Shown here piece by piece: positions 25,942 through 34,853 of a stretch of DNA of 64,000 nucleotides; the stretch's first letter is position 1, and each line of letters opens with the position of its first letter. The position numbers were made by a program, and so were the translations under genes. The stretch comes from an uncultured Oscillospiraceae bacterium. GTDB taxonomy: Bacteria; Bacillota; Clostridia; Oscillospirales; Ruminococcaceae. Location of the stretch: positions 124,001-188,000 of the forward strand of contig CAKSEY010000005.1 of NCBI GenBank assembly GCA_934448295.1, read 5' to 3'. The notes below the pieces were generated by a model. The model was given only the letters and a program-made list of their open reading frames with translations, was not told the DNA's origin and made no database searches.

Positions 25942-27085
25942 CAGAATTTTCCTCGCTTTCCTCGTTGTGTGCGGCTTCTGTTTTCTCTGCGGGAGTCTCG
26001 GCGCTTTCCTCTGCGGGAGCTTCCTCCTGCCCTGCGGCGCCGTCCTCCGCTGCGGTTTCTTCGTCAAGTGTTATGTCCTCTGCGCCCTCCGCAAGTATAC
26101 TCGGAGCCGCCTGCTCGGACTTCTTCTCCTTCTTTTTGCGGAGCCGCTCCGCTTCCGCCGCTGCGTCTGATTTTTCAAGCTCGCGGCAGGCTTCCGTGTT
26201 GACGTAAAGCGGAATATGCTTCTTCTCGGTAAGTATCTTGAACACAATGACCATGATCGTGCAGGCAACGAAGCATACCGCCGCAACTACCTGAGATATC
26301 CTCAGCTCCCCCGCCATAAGGCTGTCGGTGCGGAGCCCCTCTATCCATGCCCTGCCAAGGCCGTACCATGCAAGGTACATCAGCATTATCTCGCCGTCAA
26401 AGGTGCGGAGCTTCTTCGAGTAGAAATGAAGCGCGATGAAGCCCACAAGGCACCACACGCTCTCATACAGGAAGCACGGGTGAACCAGCGCGCCCGCCTC
26501 GAGGTGATCCCTCGCGATTATGTCAACGCTGGTCATGCCGAAGAGCCAGTCGTCCGCGCACTGCGCGCCGAAGGCCTCCTGATTGATGAAGTTGCCCCAT
26601 CTGCCTATCATCTGACCTATCAGGAATCCCAGGGAGGCAAGATCAGCCATCGCCCGGAAATTCACCTTGCGTATCTTGCAGGCGATGAAGCCGCACAGGA
26701 ATCCGCCGATAACGCCGCCGTATATCGCAAGCCCGCCGTCCCGTATGGTGGTGAATGTGGTGATGAAATCGTAGTCTATGCCGTTCGGGTCAAGCGTCTG
26801 GAATACGCAGTAGTAAATTCTTGCGCCGAGGAATCCGCCGATAAGCGCCGCGAAAACCACATCGAACATTCTGTCCTTGTTTATTCCGAAGCTCCTGGCG
26901 CGCTTATTCGCGTAGAGGTACGCCAGGATAACGCCTATCGTTATCAGCACACCGTACCAGTATATCTTTATCCCGAAAAGCTCAAAGCCCTGGCGGTAGC
27001 TTATCGTGAAACCGCCGAACAGGTTCGGGAAGGTCAGCTCCACCTCCGGAAAGGCGGAGGCAGCAGTAATAAGTGATGTCAACAT
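25922..27085 (-). CDS. lgt: Prolipoprotein diacylglyceryl transferase with long acidic tail
   Basis: 387 aa. Transfers diacylglyceryl from phosphatidylglycerol to the lipobox Cys of prolipoproteins, in the membrane. Seven-helix core with IRDGGLAIYGGVIGG, the Lgt signature GRWGNFINQEAFG and HPCFLYES. After the core (about residue 285) comes a charged segment with RLRKKKEKKSEQ and then a Glu/Ala/Thr-rich acidic tail of about 75 residues not found in typical Lgt (260-300 aa). The window encodes several lipoproteins that would be its substrates. Confidence 0.96.
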   Translation of the reverse strand: MLTSLITAASAFPEVELTFPNLFGGFTISYRQGFELFGIKIYWYGVLITIGVILAYLYANKRARSFGINKDRMFDVVFAALIGGFLGARIYYCVFQTLDPNGIDYDFITTFTTIRDGGLAIYGGVIGGFLCGFIACKIRKVNFRAMADLASLGFLIGQMIGRWGNFINQEAFGAQCADDWLFGMTSVDIIARDHLEAGALVHPCFLYESVWCLVGFIALHFYSKKLRTFDGEIMLMYLAWYGLGRAWIEGLRTDSLMAGELRISQVVAAVCFVACTIMVIVFKILTEKKHIPLYVNTEACRELEKSDAAAEAERLRKKKEKKSEQAAPSILAEGAEDITLDEETAAEDGAAGQEEAPAEESAETPAEKTEAAHNEESEENSDGSTDN

Positions 27086-27086
27086 A

Positions 27087-28358
27087 TCAATCCTCCGTTG
27101 GAACTATAACGGACAGGCAGCAGCTGTTCTCGTCAAAGCCGCTGAGCCGTTTCAGCATTCCCTCGTAATCAGCCGCAGCCGCAAGCTCCGCATAATCGAA
27201 CGCAGAGGTGCCCGTGAGCGCCGCGTCTGACAGGTTCTGCGCCACGCTTTCCACGTTGTTGTAGGAGCGCACGCTGTCGCCGTAAAGGTACTTCTTCGCC
27301 CGCAGGAACGCCTCCTCGGACGGCGGGCAGCCCTTCAGGCGGCGGTACTCCGCGCGGACTTCCTCGGCAACGCGGTCAGGCTCGTCAGATTCGCCGTATA
27401 TTCCGGGAATGAAGAAGCCCCTGCCCATCATAATGCTGCTTTCAAACGTCTCGTTTATCAGCCCCTTGTCGCGCATTGTCCGGTAGAACTCCGTGCTTGC
27501 GCCGACAGAGGTGTCGTTCATCAGCGTGTGGTAGATGTATTCCTCGGTCATTTCCCTGCCGGAATACGCGGGCATTTTGAAGCCCAGCGCGAAATTCGTC
27601 TTGCCAAGCGGCATTGCGGTCTGTACGCGGCGGGAGACCACCTCCGGCGGCTCCTGCTCCATGATGGAGACCACGTTCTGCGCGCTTCTTGTAAGCAGGC
27701 AGCGCTCGCAGACCTCCACGGCGCTTTCAAGGTCAAAGCCGCCCGCTATGCACAGGTACATATTGGACGGGTCGTAGAATGCGTTGTATACGTCGTACAG
27801 CAGCTTGTCCGTGATGAGCGCTATGCTCTCCGGGCTGCCCGCGATATCCTTCTGCACGGGGTTCCTGCTGAACATACCCTTGTACAGCTCCATGCAGACG
27901 CGCCAGCCGGGATTGTCGAGATACATGGTTATCTCCTGCGTGATTATCCCGCGCTCCTTTTCGACGTTCTCAGGCGTGAAATAGGGGTGCTGTACGAAAT
28001 CCAGCAGTATCTCCAGATTCTTCTCAAAATTCTCGGAACAGCTGAAATAATACCTCGTGCTGTCGTAGGAGGTACCCGCGTTGCAGGAGGCGCCCGTCTC
28101 CGCGAATCTCGCGAAAGCCTCCTTTTCGGGTGCCTCGAACAGCTTGTGCTCGAGGTAGTGCGCGGTGCCGTCCGGGATATGCACCGGGGCTCCGCCGTCA
28201 ATGCTGTAACAGTTGTCTATCGAGCCGAATTTCACGGAAAACTGCGCTGTCACCGTGGAATAGCCATTCATAGGGTACAGCAGCACGGTAACTCCGCTGC
28301 TGTGGGTGTATTTGTAGTATTTCTCGCCGAGCCTTGCGCTCGTTATCTCCTCCAGCAT
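27087..28358 (-). CDS. M16-family zinc peptidase (active-type, YfmH-like)
   Basis: 423 aa. The inverted zinc motif HYLEH is seen at residues 67-71 (His67, Glu70, His71), with a downstream Glu in EKERGIITQEITMYLDNP completing the site. It pairs with the inactive-type neighbour 28358-29629, as YfmF-YfmH or processing-peptidase pairs do. ATG at 28358 overlaps the upstream stop (TGATG), with GAGGAGG before it. Substrate unknown. Confidence 0.92.
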   Translation of the reverse strand: MLEEITSARLGEKYYKYTHSSGVTVLLYPMNGYSTVTAQFSVKFGSIDNCYSIDGGAPVHIPDGTAHYLEHKLFEAPEKEAFARFAETGASCNAGTSYDSTRYYFSCSENFEKNLEILLDFVQHPYFTPENVEKERGIITQEITMYLDNPGWRVCMELYKGMFSRNPVQKDIAGSPESIALITDKLLYDVYNAFYDPSNMYLCIAGGFDLESAVEVCERCLLTRSAQNVVSIMEQEPPEVVSRRVQTAMPLGKTNFALGFKMPAYSGREMTEEYIYHTLMNDTSVGASTEFYRTMRDKGLINETFESSIMMGRGFFIPGIYGESDEPDRVAEEVRAEYRRLKGCPPSEEAFLRAKKYLYGDSVRSYNNVESVAQNLSDAALTGTSAFDYAELAAAADYEGMLKRLSGFDENSCCLSVIVPTED

Positions 28359-29629
28359 CACTTCGCCTCCTCGGGGGTCAGGGTGTAGACTGTATCAAGG
28401 CAGTACATACGGCAGACCTTCATAACGCGGTCTGCTGTCACCTGCTGTATGTTTTCTATGAACTGCTCCGGCGTAATGAACTCCGGGTCGGTTATCTGCG
28501 TGGAGTACCACATGGATATAGCCGCTGCGGAATCGTAGACCCCGCGCACGCTCTCGATAGCGTCAAGCTTCGCGTGCTCCAGCTCCTCCCCGGTGACTCC
28601 CATCATGCTGATGTTCATGAACTCCGCCATCACCGCGTGCTCCGTCTTGGCGATATTCGCCGGGTCGACCCCCGCGTATACGGTGAGCGTTTTCTTGAAC
28701 CTGCTGGAAGCGCCCGCGCAGTAATAGCACAGCGACTGCTTCTCGCGAATGTTGGTGAAGAAGCGTGATGTGGTCATTCCGCCGAGTATCTGGGTCAGCA
28801 GCACGCTGGCGTAGCGGTCGTTTATCTGCGGAGCCTTGAAGTACATGCGCAGGATAGCCTGCTGCATCTTTATCTTATCTCCGGTGCGGAAAACGTCCTC
28901 CTTTAGCGGGCTTGGCTTCGCCGCAGGAGTCACTATCTCCCCTCGCTTCAGACCGCCGAGCCGCTCAGCCATGAGCGCTTCGCTCTGGGCGAAATCGCTG
29001 CACCCCGCCGCGAAAATCTCGATGTGCGCGTGCTCCAGCATATTCAGGTAAGCCGCATACGCGGACTGAGCCGTCACCGCCTTAGCCTCCTCAACGGTGC
29101 CGTTCACGGGAGCTCCGCAGGGCTCGCCCTTGTAGGCAGCCTTTCCGCCCTGCTGCGCCGCAAACAGCCGCTTGTCGCCCTTTACGCTCATGATAGCGTC
29201 AATAAGCTCCTGCCGCATTATCTCCACCTGAGCGGGCTCAAACGCGCCGTTTTCAAGCTTCGGGTCGAGGATACAGTCAAGCAGCAGGCCGCAGCACTCC
29301 TGCTCCAGCTTTTCGCCGTACAGCGTGTAGCGGTCGTCAATGAAGCTTATGCTGAAGGTCATACTCCGGGAATCAAACTCGCAGCCGAGGTTGTCCGAGA
29401 GCGAAGCGCCGTAAAGGTCGGAATACTTCTCGGTGAGCCTGGTGAGGTTCGGATATTTACGGCAGCTGTCGGTCAGGATATACGGTATCATCGCATAGTC
29501 AGACCGGGTACCGCTGCTGAAATCTGTGTAAAAGGTTATAGATATACGGTTGGTTTTGAAGCGCCCGTCGGTTATCCGCGAAAAGAATATCCCGTCGGAA
29601 AGCTGTTTTCTGTCCAGTATTTCAAACAT
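28358..29629 (-). CDS. M16-family peptidase-like partner lacking the zinc motif (YfmF-like)
   Basis: 423 aa, same length and fold pattern as its neighbour. At the place of HxxEH it has a region around YPNLTRLTEKYSDLYG, so it cannot bind zinc. It has the conserved C-terminal lobe sequence IREKQSLCYYCAGASSRF. Start set at the ATG at 29629 (MFEILDRKQL), where GGAG lies immediately before it; a longer open frame to 29728 would cross the promoter. Likely the non-catalytic half of a heterodimer. Confidence 0.9.
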   Translation of the reverse strand: MFEILDRKQLSDGIFFSRITDGRFKTNRISITFYTDFSSGTRSDYAMIPYILTDSCRKYPNLTRLTEKYSDLYGASLSDNLGCEFDSRSMTFSISFIDDRYTLYGEKLEQECCGLLLDCILDPKLENGAFEPAQVEIMRQELIDAIMSVKGDKRLFAAQQGGKAAYKGEPCGAPVNGTVEEAKAVTAQSAYAAYLNMLEHAHIEIFAAGCSDFAQSEALMAERLGGLKRGEIVTPAAKPSPLKEDVFRTGDKIKMQQAILRMYFKAPQINDRYASVLLTQILGGMTTSRFFTNIREKQSLCYYCAGASSRFKKTLTVYAGVDPANIAKTEHAVMAEFMNISMMGVTGEELEHAKLDAIESVRGVYDSAAAISMWYSTQITDPEFITPEQFIENIQQVTADRVMKVCRMYCLDTVYTLTPEEAK

Positions 29630-29654
29630 CTCCTTTATAAATCTATACTGATAT

Positions 29655-29684
29655 AGTATAGCACATATAGCGCTTTTTTTCCAG
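29655..29684 (-). promoter_or_regulatory. Promoter of the M16-lgt-folD operon
   Basis: Minus strand -10 TATACT (29660-29655) with a weak -35 CTGGAA 18 nt upstream. Leader would be about 20 nt. Confidence 0.5.
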
Positions 29685-29744
29685 TACCTTTCTGTGAAAA
29701 TTAGCAGAAAAGAATACTTTCGGGGCATATATCAGTAGTATGAG

Positions 29745-29768
29745 AAAAAAGGGACTTTTGCAGCCCCT
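29745..29768 (-). terminator. Terminator after the methyltransferase gene
   Basis: Minus strand AGGGGCT pairs with AGTCCCT (one G-T pair) across a short loop, followed by a run of six T. Confidence 0.7.
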
Positions 29769-29778
29769 CTGTTTCATA

Positions 29779-30543
29779 TCACTCAGCAGGCTTGACCGCC
29801 TTCATTCTGAGCCTTACATAATCCGCGTACCACTTTCCGTCCCTGAACAGCTCGCCGCGCAGGCTGTCTGCGGCGCTGCGGATAATTTCGCGGCGCTCGT
29901 TCTCGTCCGTTATCACCCCGAAAGCGTTTTTGGCGAACATCTCTATCCACCCGGCTGCTCCGTCGTCGCCTTTAAGCTCCGTGGGGCGCTCGAAAAGCGT
30001 GGCATACCTTACCTCGAACCCCGCCTGTTCAAGCAGGGCGGAATACTCGCCTATCGTCGGGAAAAATTTGCCCGTGACATATTTGCTGCCGCGCTTTTCA
30101 AACTGCTCCGCCAGAGCCTTATGTATGCGACCGCAGTTCCCGTGGCCGCCCATCTCAAACACGAGCTGCCCGCCGGGCTTCAGGGCGCGGTAAATGCAGG
30201 AAAGCATATCCGGCTGCTTTTCGCGGTCTATCCAGTGGAACACCGCGTTTGAGAACACGGCTTCCGCCGGCTCTGCCGCTGTGAAATCCGTTGCGTCCGC
30301 CTGTATAAAGCTGATATCCGGAAAGCTCCTTTTGGCAAGCGCAAGCTGCTCTGCAGAAGCGTCCATTCCCACGACCCGGAAGCCTTTCTCCCTGAGCAGC
30401 CCCGAAAGCGCGCCGTTTCCGCAGCCGAGGTCTATAACAAGGCTGTTTCGCGGAAGCTCCAGAAGCTCGGTCACTCCCTCTCCATATTTATACACGAACG
30501 AAAAATCCGAGGTGTATTTGTCTGCATTCCATGTGATGTTCAT
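29779..30543 (-). CDS. Class I SAM-dependent methyltransferase
   Basis: 254 aa. Motif I VIDLGCGNGALSGLL, motif II VVGMDASAEQLALAK, then AVFSNAVFHWID and LKPGGQLVFEMGG. The pattern resembles trans-aconitate 2-methyltransferase and related small-molecule methyltransferases; substrate not determinable. The ATG at 30543 (MNITWNADKYTSDF) is preferred because GGAGG lies 8 nt upstream, in the 16-nt gap after dtd. Confidence 0.88.
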   Translation of the reverse strand: MNITWNADKYTSDFSFVYKYGEGVTELLELPRNSLVIDLGCGNGALSGLLREKGFRVVGMDASAEQLALAKRSFPDISFIQADATDFTAAEPAEAVFSNAVFHWIDREKQPDMLSCIYRALKPGGQLVFEMGGHGNCGRIHKALAEQFEKRGSKYVTGKFFPTIGEYSALLEQAGFEVRYATLFERPTELKGDDGAAGWIEMFAKNAFGVITDENERREIIRSAADSLRGELFRDGKWYADYVRLRMKAVKPAE

Positions 30544-30559
30544 AGGTTTATCCTCCGGT

Positions 30560-30994
30560 TCATTCAAGAATTATAGTGAAAGGCCCGTCGTTCACCAGGC
30601 TGACCTTCATATCCGCGCCGAATTCCCCGGTCTGTACGTTCGGTATCTCCCGGCGGCAGACCTCGGTGAAATACTCGTACAGCCGCTTTGCTTCCCCCGG
30701 CTCCTTTGCCATAAGGAAATTCGGGCGGTGCCCCTTGCGGGCGTCCGCGTACAGCGTGAACTGCGAGATTATAAGCAGCGAGCCGCCCACGTCCTTGAGC
30801 GAGAGGTTTATTTTGTCGTTCTCGTCCGAGAATATACGCAGCCCTATCATCTTAGCCGCCAGCCTGTCGCAGTCGGCTTCCGTGTCCTCCTGACCTACTC
30901 CCAGAAGCACCAGGAAGCCCTTTCCTATCTCGCCTATTGTCTTTCCGTCTACCTTTACGTCCGCGCTTTCGCAGCGCTGTATTACAAGTTTCAT
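30560..30994 (-). CDS. dtd: D-aminoacyl-tRNA deacylase
   Basis: 144 aa, usual length. Removes D-amino acids (and Gly from tRNA-Ala) mischarged on tRNA. Motifs SQFTLYAD and the C-terminal cross-subunit motif NDGPFT, a variant of the common NSGPVT. GGAGGAG before the ATG. Lies 36 nt after the YolD-like gene, perhaps in one transcript with it. Confidence 0.94.
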   Translation of the reverse strand: MKLVIQRCESADVKVDGKTIGEIGKGFLVLLGVGQEDTEADCDRLAAKMIGLRIFSDENDKINLSLKDVGGSLLIISQFTLYADARKGHRPNFLMAKEPGEAKRLYEYFTEVCRREIPNVQTGEFGADMKVSLVNDGPFTIILE

Positions 30995-31030
30995 TGATCT
31001 CCTCCGTCATGTGATATGGATATTATACCA

Positions 31031-31372
31031 CTATCCAGCGGATTTGTCCAGTATCTCGGCGCTGTAAAGGTCGTCAAAGCTTATTCGCGTCCTCACGATG
31101 GAAAGCCTGCGGAATACCGGGTCGAACTCGGAAACCATGCCCTCCAGCGTTTCGTAGTGGTCGGCGCTGTAATACACCACCCGCAGCATAACGCCGCGCT
31201 CCACGCGGTTCAGCAGGTCGGAAAGCTCCGCCGCGTCGTCCTCGGAAAGTTCGCGGCGCGGCTCCCTTATGCGCTCCTGTTCGCGTATCTTATCATAGTA
31301 CCCCCGCAGCGCAGCGAACGGCATGAACTGCTTCGCGCGGTCGGCGTGCCTGCGTATTTTCTCAGCCCCCAT
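31031..31372 (-). CDS. YolD-like protein
   Basis: 113 aa. Starts RRHADRAKQFMPFAALRGYYD, typical of YolD-like proteins encoded next to Y-family polymerases in Firmicutes, and then a beta-rich half. Overlaps the polymerase gene by 11 nt with GGAGGTC before its ATG. Function is thought to be accessory to translesion synthesis. Confidence 0.85.
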   Translation of the reverse strand: MGAEKIRRHADRAKQFMPFAALRGYYDKIREQERIREPRRELSEDDAAELSDLLNRVERGVMLRVVYYSADHYETLEGMVSEFDPVFRRLSIVRTRISFDDLYSAEILDKSAG

Positions 31373-32621
31373 TGTGACCTCCTACCATGTTGTTGCGGCG
31401 TATCCCGGTGGCTTTCTCCTGAAGGCTCATGCCCATTATCAGCGAATTTTTCCCGAAACGCCGCTTGATATCTATTATCGCGCGCTGCATTTTCTTCTCC
31501 TTTTCCTCCTCGGCGGGATCCATGAAAAGATCCATTCCGGTGTACATCTCGTCCGTCAGTCCCCCGAAGCCGATATTTATGCTCCTTATCGGGTACTTCC
31601 GGCGGGTGGTCTCCTGGTAGAGCTGCACAAGCTGCTCCGTCAGCTTCCGCCTGGAGGCGGTTATAACGCTGAGCCTGCGGGTTCCGCCGGTGGGCGGCAT
31701 TACGTCCTTGGAGTACCCCACCGTCAGCGCCACGGATTCCGCCGCAAGTCCTTTCTCCACCAGCTCCAGCACAAGGGTGTCCGCCATCTCTTTCAGCACT
31801 ATCAGCGCGTTGTCGTAGCTGTAATCCTCGAAGAGTATCTGCCCGTTTGAGACAGAATGGCTCTTGGAGCTGTACGACTGTATCTCAGCGATGGTGCACG
31901 GCTCCCGCCCGTGGGAATGGTCTATCAGGAACTCCGCATTTATGCCGAATTCCTTATACAGAACATCTTCGTTCATGTGGGCTATCCCGCACATATCGTA
32001 AACGCCGTACTTTGCCAGCCGCCGCGCCGTGCCCGCGCCTATGCTCCAGAAATCCGTCAGCGGGCGGTGGTGCCACAGCCTTTCGTGGAATTCCCTTTCG
32101 TCCAGCCAGCCGATGTGGTCGGGGGTATGCTTCGCCGTGATATCCAGCGCTATCTTCGCCAGGAACATATTCGTGCCTATCCCCGCAGTGGCGCAGATGT
32201 GGGTCTGATCCGCGACCGCATTCATCAGCTCCTGCGCGAACTGCTTCGGGGTCATGGAATACATATCGAGGTACGGCGTTGCGTCTATGAAGCACTCGTC
32301 TATGGAATACACATGGATATCCTCCGGGCTGACGTAGCGCAGGTATATGCCGTATATCTCCGCGGATACCTCCATGTAGCGCTTCATTCGCGGCAGGGCG
32401 GTGACGTACTTCACCCCCGGCGGTATCTCAAATATCCGGCAGCGGTTGCGTATTCCCAGCGCTTTCATCGCCGGAGTTATCGCAAGGCATATCGCGCCGT
32501 TCCCCCGGGAGGGGTCAGCCACCACCAGATTTTCCTTAAACGGGTCGAGCCCCATATCCGCGCACTCCACTGAGGCAAAGAAGCTCTTCAGGTCTATGCA
32601 CATATATATTTTTCCGTCCAT
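31362..32621 (-). CDS. Y-family DNA polymerase (UmuC/DinB-like)
   Basis: 419 aa. Translesion polymerase. Catalytic residues in YMCIDLKSFFASVECAD and SIDECFIDATPYL, little-finger domain at the C-terminal third. The pairing with a YolD-like gene points to the UvrX/YqjW branch. Start at ATG 32621, after GGGAGG; a GTG at 32624 is an alternative. A clear promoter lies 50-76 nt upstream. I see no canonical LexA box. Confidence 0.93.
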   Translation of the reverse strand: MDGKIYMCIDLKSFFASVECADMGLDPFKENLVVADPSRGNGAICLAITPAMKALGIRNRCRIFEIPPGVKYVTALPRMKRYMEVSAEIYGIYLRYVSPEDIHVYSIDECFIDATPYLDMYSMTPKQFAQELMNAVADQTHICATAGIGTNMFLAKIALDITAKHTPDHIGWLDEREFHERLWHHRPLTDFWSIGAGTARRLAKYGVYDMCGIAHMNEDVLYKEFGINAEFLIDHSHGREPCTIAEIQSYSSKSHSVSNGQILFEDYSYDNALIVLKEMADTLVLELVEKGLAAESVALTVGYSKDVMPPTGGTRRLSVITASRRKLTEQLVQLYQETTRRKYPIRSINIGFGGLTDEMYTGMDLFMDPAEEEKEKKMQRAIIDIKRRFGKNSLIMGMSLQEKATGIRRNNMVGGHNGG

Positions 32622-32668
32622 CACAGCCTCCCGTTCATAAATTCAATTCAAGTGAACATCATAGATAT

Positions 32669-32697
32669 ATTATACACCATAAAAGCAGTTTTGTCAC
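32669..32697 (-). promoter_or_regulatory. Promoter of the Y-family polymerase operon
   Basis: Minus strand GTGACA (32697-32692), 17-nt spacer, TATAAT (32674-32669). Confidence 0.75.
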
Positions 32698-32781
32698 TGG
32701 TAATTCTGTCCGAAATCATACATCAGACTTTGTTCATTATTGAAATTATGGTGAACAAAAGTGTTTACCTTGGACATACTC

Positions 32782-32810
32782 TTGACAATCCCGCCGAAAA
32801 ATAGTATTAT
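32782..32810 (+). promoter_or_regulatory. Promoter of folA
   Basis: TTGACA (32782-32787), 17-nt spacer, TATTAT (32805-32810). Confidence 0.8.
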
Positions 32811-32843
32811 ATAAACAGCGATTATTTTCAAGGAGGACATAAT

Positions 32844-33329
32844 ATGACTTTAATACTTGCAGCAGACTGCGACTGGGCTATCGGCAAGGACGGAGATCTT
32901 CTGGCGCATATCCCGGAGGACATGAAATTCTTCAAGGAGACCACCACCGGCTCCACGGTAGTTATGGGCAGAAAGACCTGGGACAGCCTCCCGAAGAAGC
33001 CGCTCCCGGACAGGAAAAACTGCGTTATCTCCCGCACGGTGAAGCAGCTTGACGGCGCGGAGGTTTTCGGCTCTGTCGAGGATTTCCTGAAATACGCGGA
33101 AAAGGCTGATGGAAAGATATACGTTATCGGCGGCGCTGAGATATACAAGCAGCTCCTGCCGCACTGCGACGAGGCCCTTATCACCAGGATATACGAGTGC
33201 TTCCACGGCGACGTGTTCTTTGAGGACATCGAGCACGACAGGGACTGGGAGCTTAAGGAGGTTTCCCCCGCGATAGAGTCCGAGTGCCGCAGGATCAGAT
33301 TCTTCCGCTACGAGAGAGTTAAAAAATAA
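32844..33329 (+). CDS. folA: Dihydrofolate reductase
   Basis: 161 aa, normal for bacterial DHFR. NADPH-dependent reduction of dihydrofolate. N-terminal LILAADCDWAIGKDGDLLAHIPEDMKFF region with the conserved Asp (PEDMK), then VVMGRKTWDSLP and YVIGGAEIYKQLLP. Strong AAGGAGG site. Monocistronic: own promoter and terminator. Confidence 0.97.
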   Translation: MTLILAADCDWAIGKDGDLLAHIPEDMKFFKETTTGSTVVMGRKTWDSLPKKPLPDRKNCVISRTVKQLDGAEVFGSVEDFLKYAEKADGKIYVIGGAEIYKQLLPHCDEALITRIYECFHGDVFFEDIEHDRDWELKEVSPAIESECRRIRFFRYERVKK

Positions 33330-33336
33330 AGAAATG

Positions 33337-33366
33337 CGCAGGCTGAATAAAACCTGCGCGTTTTTA
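33337..33366 (+). terminator. Terminator of folA
   Basis: GCGCAGG/CCTGCGC stem, then GTTTTT. Confidence 0.88.
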
Positions 33367-33403
33367 TGCCTTTGCAATGCGATTTCTTATGCAAAATAGC
33401 TAT

Positions 33404-33432
33404 TGAATTATGCCCGTTTTTGTGCTACAATA
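33404..33432 (+). promoter_or_regulatory. Promoter of azlCD
   Basis: TTGAAT (33404-33409), 17-nt spacer, TACAAT (33427-33432). Confidence 0.75.
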
Positions 33433-33508
33433 ATAAAGTTGTATGTGAACAAAATGCAGGCAATACGCGAAAATCAGCTCGGTATCGCCTGAAAGAAAAG
33501 GGAGCATT

Positions 33509-34252
33509 ATGCCAGAAAAAGAGAAAAAAGTCAGAACCAACCGTTCTGAATATATGGAGGGCTTCAAGGGCGGACTTCCGATAGGGCTGGGTTATCTGTC
33601 CGTGTCCTTCGCATTTGGTATCATGGCGATACAAAAAGGTATTCCGCCAGTCGCTGCCATACTTATTTCGCTGACCTGCCTTACGTCCGCCGGACAGGTG
33701 GCGGGGGTGGAGACCATAGCGGCAATGGGCGGCTTCACGGAAATCGCCGTGGCGCAGCTCATAATAAACCTGAGATACTCGCTGATGAGCCTTTCCCTCA
33801 GCCAGAAGCTGTGCAGGAATTACAGTATGCTCCACAGGCTGACAACGTCGTTCGGCGTCACTGACGAGGTTTTCGCGGTGGCAAGCGCACGCGACGGCGA
33901 GGTGACTCCCGCGTATATGTACGGGCTTATCACGCTCCCAGCCATAATGTGGACTGCCGGCACGGCTGCCGGCGCGCTTCTCGGGAACGTCCTGCCGGAT
34001 ATAGTTACGGCGGCTCTGGGTATCGCCATCTACGGAATGTTCATCGCGATAGTTATTCCCCCTGCGCGCAGATTCAGGGGAGTTCTCGTGGTGGCGCTCA
34101 TTGCGGCGGCGGTCTCCTGCGTGATAAAATTCGTGCCGGTGTTCAGCTTTATCACCTCCGGATTCTCCGTGATAATCTGCACGATTATCGCGGCGGTGAT
34201 CGGTGCGCTGCTGTTCCCGAGACCAGTAGAGGACGGTGAAGCAGATGACTGA
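33509..34252 (+). CDS. azlC: AzlC-family branched-chain amino-acid exporter subunit
   Basis: 247 aa, several membrane helices. Family features: FKGGLPIGLGYLSVSFAFGI at the N-terminus and AQLIINLRYSLMSLSLSQKL. With AzlD it forms the exporter of branched-chain amino acids and analogues. GGGAG before the ATG. Note that the window also carries the uptake system livJHMGF. Confidence 0.93.
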   Translation: MPEKEKKVRTNRSEYMEGFKGGLPIGLGYLSVSFAFGIMAIQKGIPPVAAILISLTCLTSAGQVAGVETIAAMGGFTEIAVAQLIINLRYSLMSLSLSQKLCRNYSMLHRLTTSFGVTDEVFAVASARDGEVTPAYMYGLITLPAIMWTAGTAAGALLGNVLPDIVTAALGIAIYGMFIAIVIPPARRFRGVLVVALIAAAVSCVIKFVPVFSFITSGFSVIICTIIAAVIGALLFPRPVEDGEADD

Positions 34253-34571
34253 TACGCTATACCTGTGCCTGTCCATCGCGACAATGGCAGTCGTTACATA
34301 CCTTATCAGGATGCTCCCGCTGGCGGCTATCCGCAAGAAGATACGCTCGCCTTTCGTGCTGAGCTTCCTGTATTACGTTCCGTATGCGGTGCTCACCGCA
34401 ATGACTATCCCGGGGATATTCTTCAGCACCGGCTCAGTCATCACCGCCTGCGTGGGACTTGCGGCGGCCCTGGTCGCGGCTTTCTTCAACCGGGGGCTTC
34501 TCACGGTTGCGATTTCCGCCTGCGCGGGAGTGCTCATAGCTGAGCTTGTTATGATGTGGATAGGGGTCTAA
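34245..34571 (+). CDS. azlD: AzlD-family small exporter subunit
   Basis: 108 aa, three or four membrane helices, with the AzlD start TYLIRMLPLAAIRKKIRSPF. The ATG at 34245 overlaps azlC by 8 nt; a GTG at 34236 in frame is an alternative start. Obligate partner of AzlC. Confidence 0.92.
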   Translation: MTDTLYLCLSIATMAVVTYLIRMLPLAAIRKKIRSPFVLSFLYYVPYAVLTAMTIPGIFFSTGSVITACVGLAAALVAAFFNRGLLTVAISACAGVLIAELVMMWIGV

Positions 34572-34590
34572 AGACGATTATAAATGACGG

Positions 34591-34620
34591 ATACCGTGCC
34601 GAAAAAGCACGGTATTTTTT
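34591..34620 (+). terminator. Terminator of azlCD
   Basis: ATACCGTGC/GCACGGTAT stem with CGAAAAA-type loop, then TTTTTA. Confidence 0.88.
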
Positions 34621-34737
34621 ATTGCAAGCCGTAAATTCAAAACGCTTTGCCCCTCAAAGACCGACCACTTAAAGAGTACCCACAGCCCCGCCATGAGATA
34701 TAACCAAAATTTATAACCAGCCATAGAAAACAAGAAG

Positions 34738-34766
34738 TAGACAAATACCTACTGTTGTGATATACT
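34738..34766 (+). promoter_or_regulatory. Promoter of the metY leader
   Basis: TAGACA (34738-34743), 17-nt spacer, TATACT (34761-34766). Upstream, ATAACC occurs twice (34700 and 34714 area) spaced 14 nt apart, a possible regulator site. Confidence 0.75.
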
Positions 34767-34808
34767 TAGTACAGAAAGAAAAACAAACACACCTACGGAG
34801 GTGCAAAG

Positions 34809-34853
34809 ATGAAGTACATCATTGAAGCGCGGAACGGCCGAATGTGCTGTTGA
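34809..34853 (+). CDS. 14-residue leader peptide ending Met-Cys-Cys, upstream of metY
   Basis: ATG at 34809 is preceded by GGAGGTGCAAAG, a strong ribosome site. The peptide is MKYIIEARNGRMCC, then TGA. Three sulfur amino-acid codons directly before the stop, on the leader of a sulfur amino-acid biosynthesis gene, suggest a sensor peptide that stalls when cysteine or methionine is scarce. The leader ribosome site lies in a small hairpin (CACCT/AGGTG). I see no clear terminator hairpin between the leader and metY, so control could be translational or Rho-linked. The regulatory role is inference. Confidence 0.6.
   Translation: MKYIIEARNGRMCC

Noticed and set aside
32625..32760. Possible LexA/SOS box before the Y-family polymerase (GTTCA...TGAAC at 32633-32657, GAACAAAAGTGTTT at about 32752)
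   Set aside because: Neither fits the spacing of the GAAC-N4-GTTC Firmicute consensus; the arms are only five bases.
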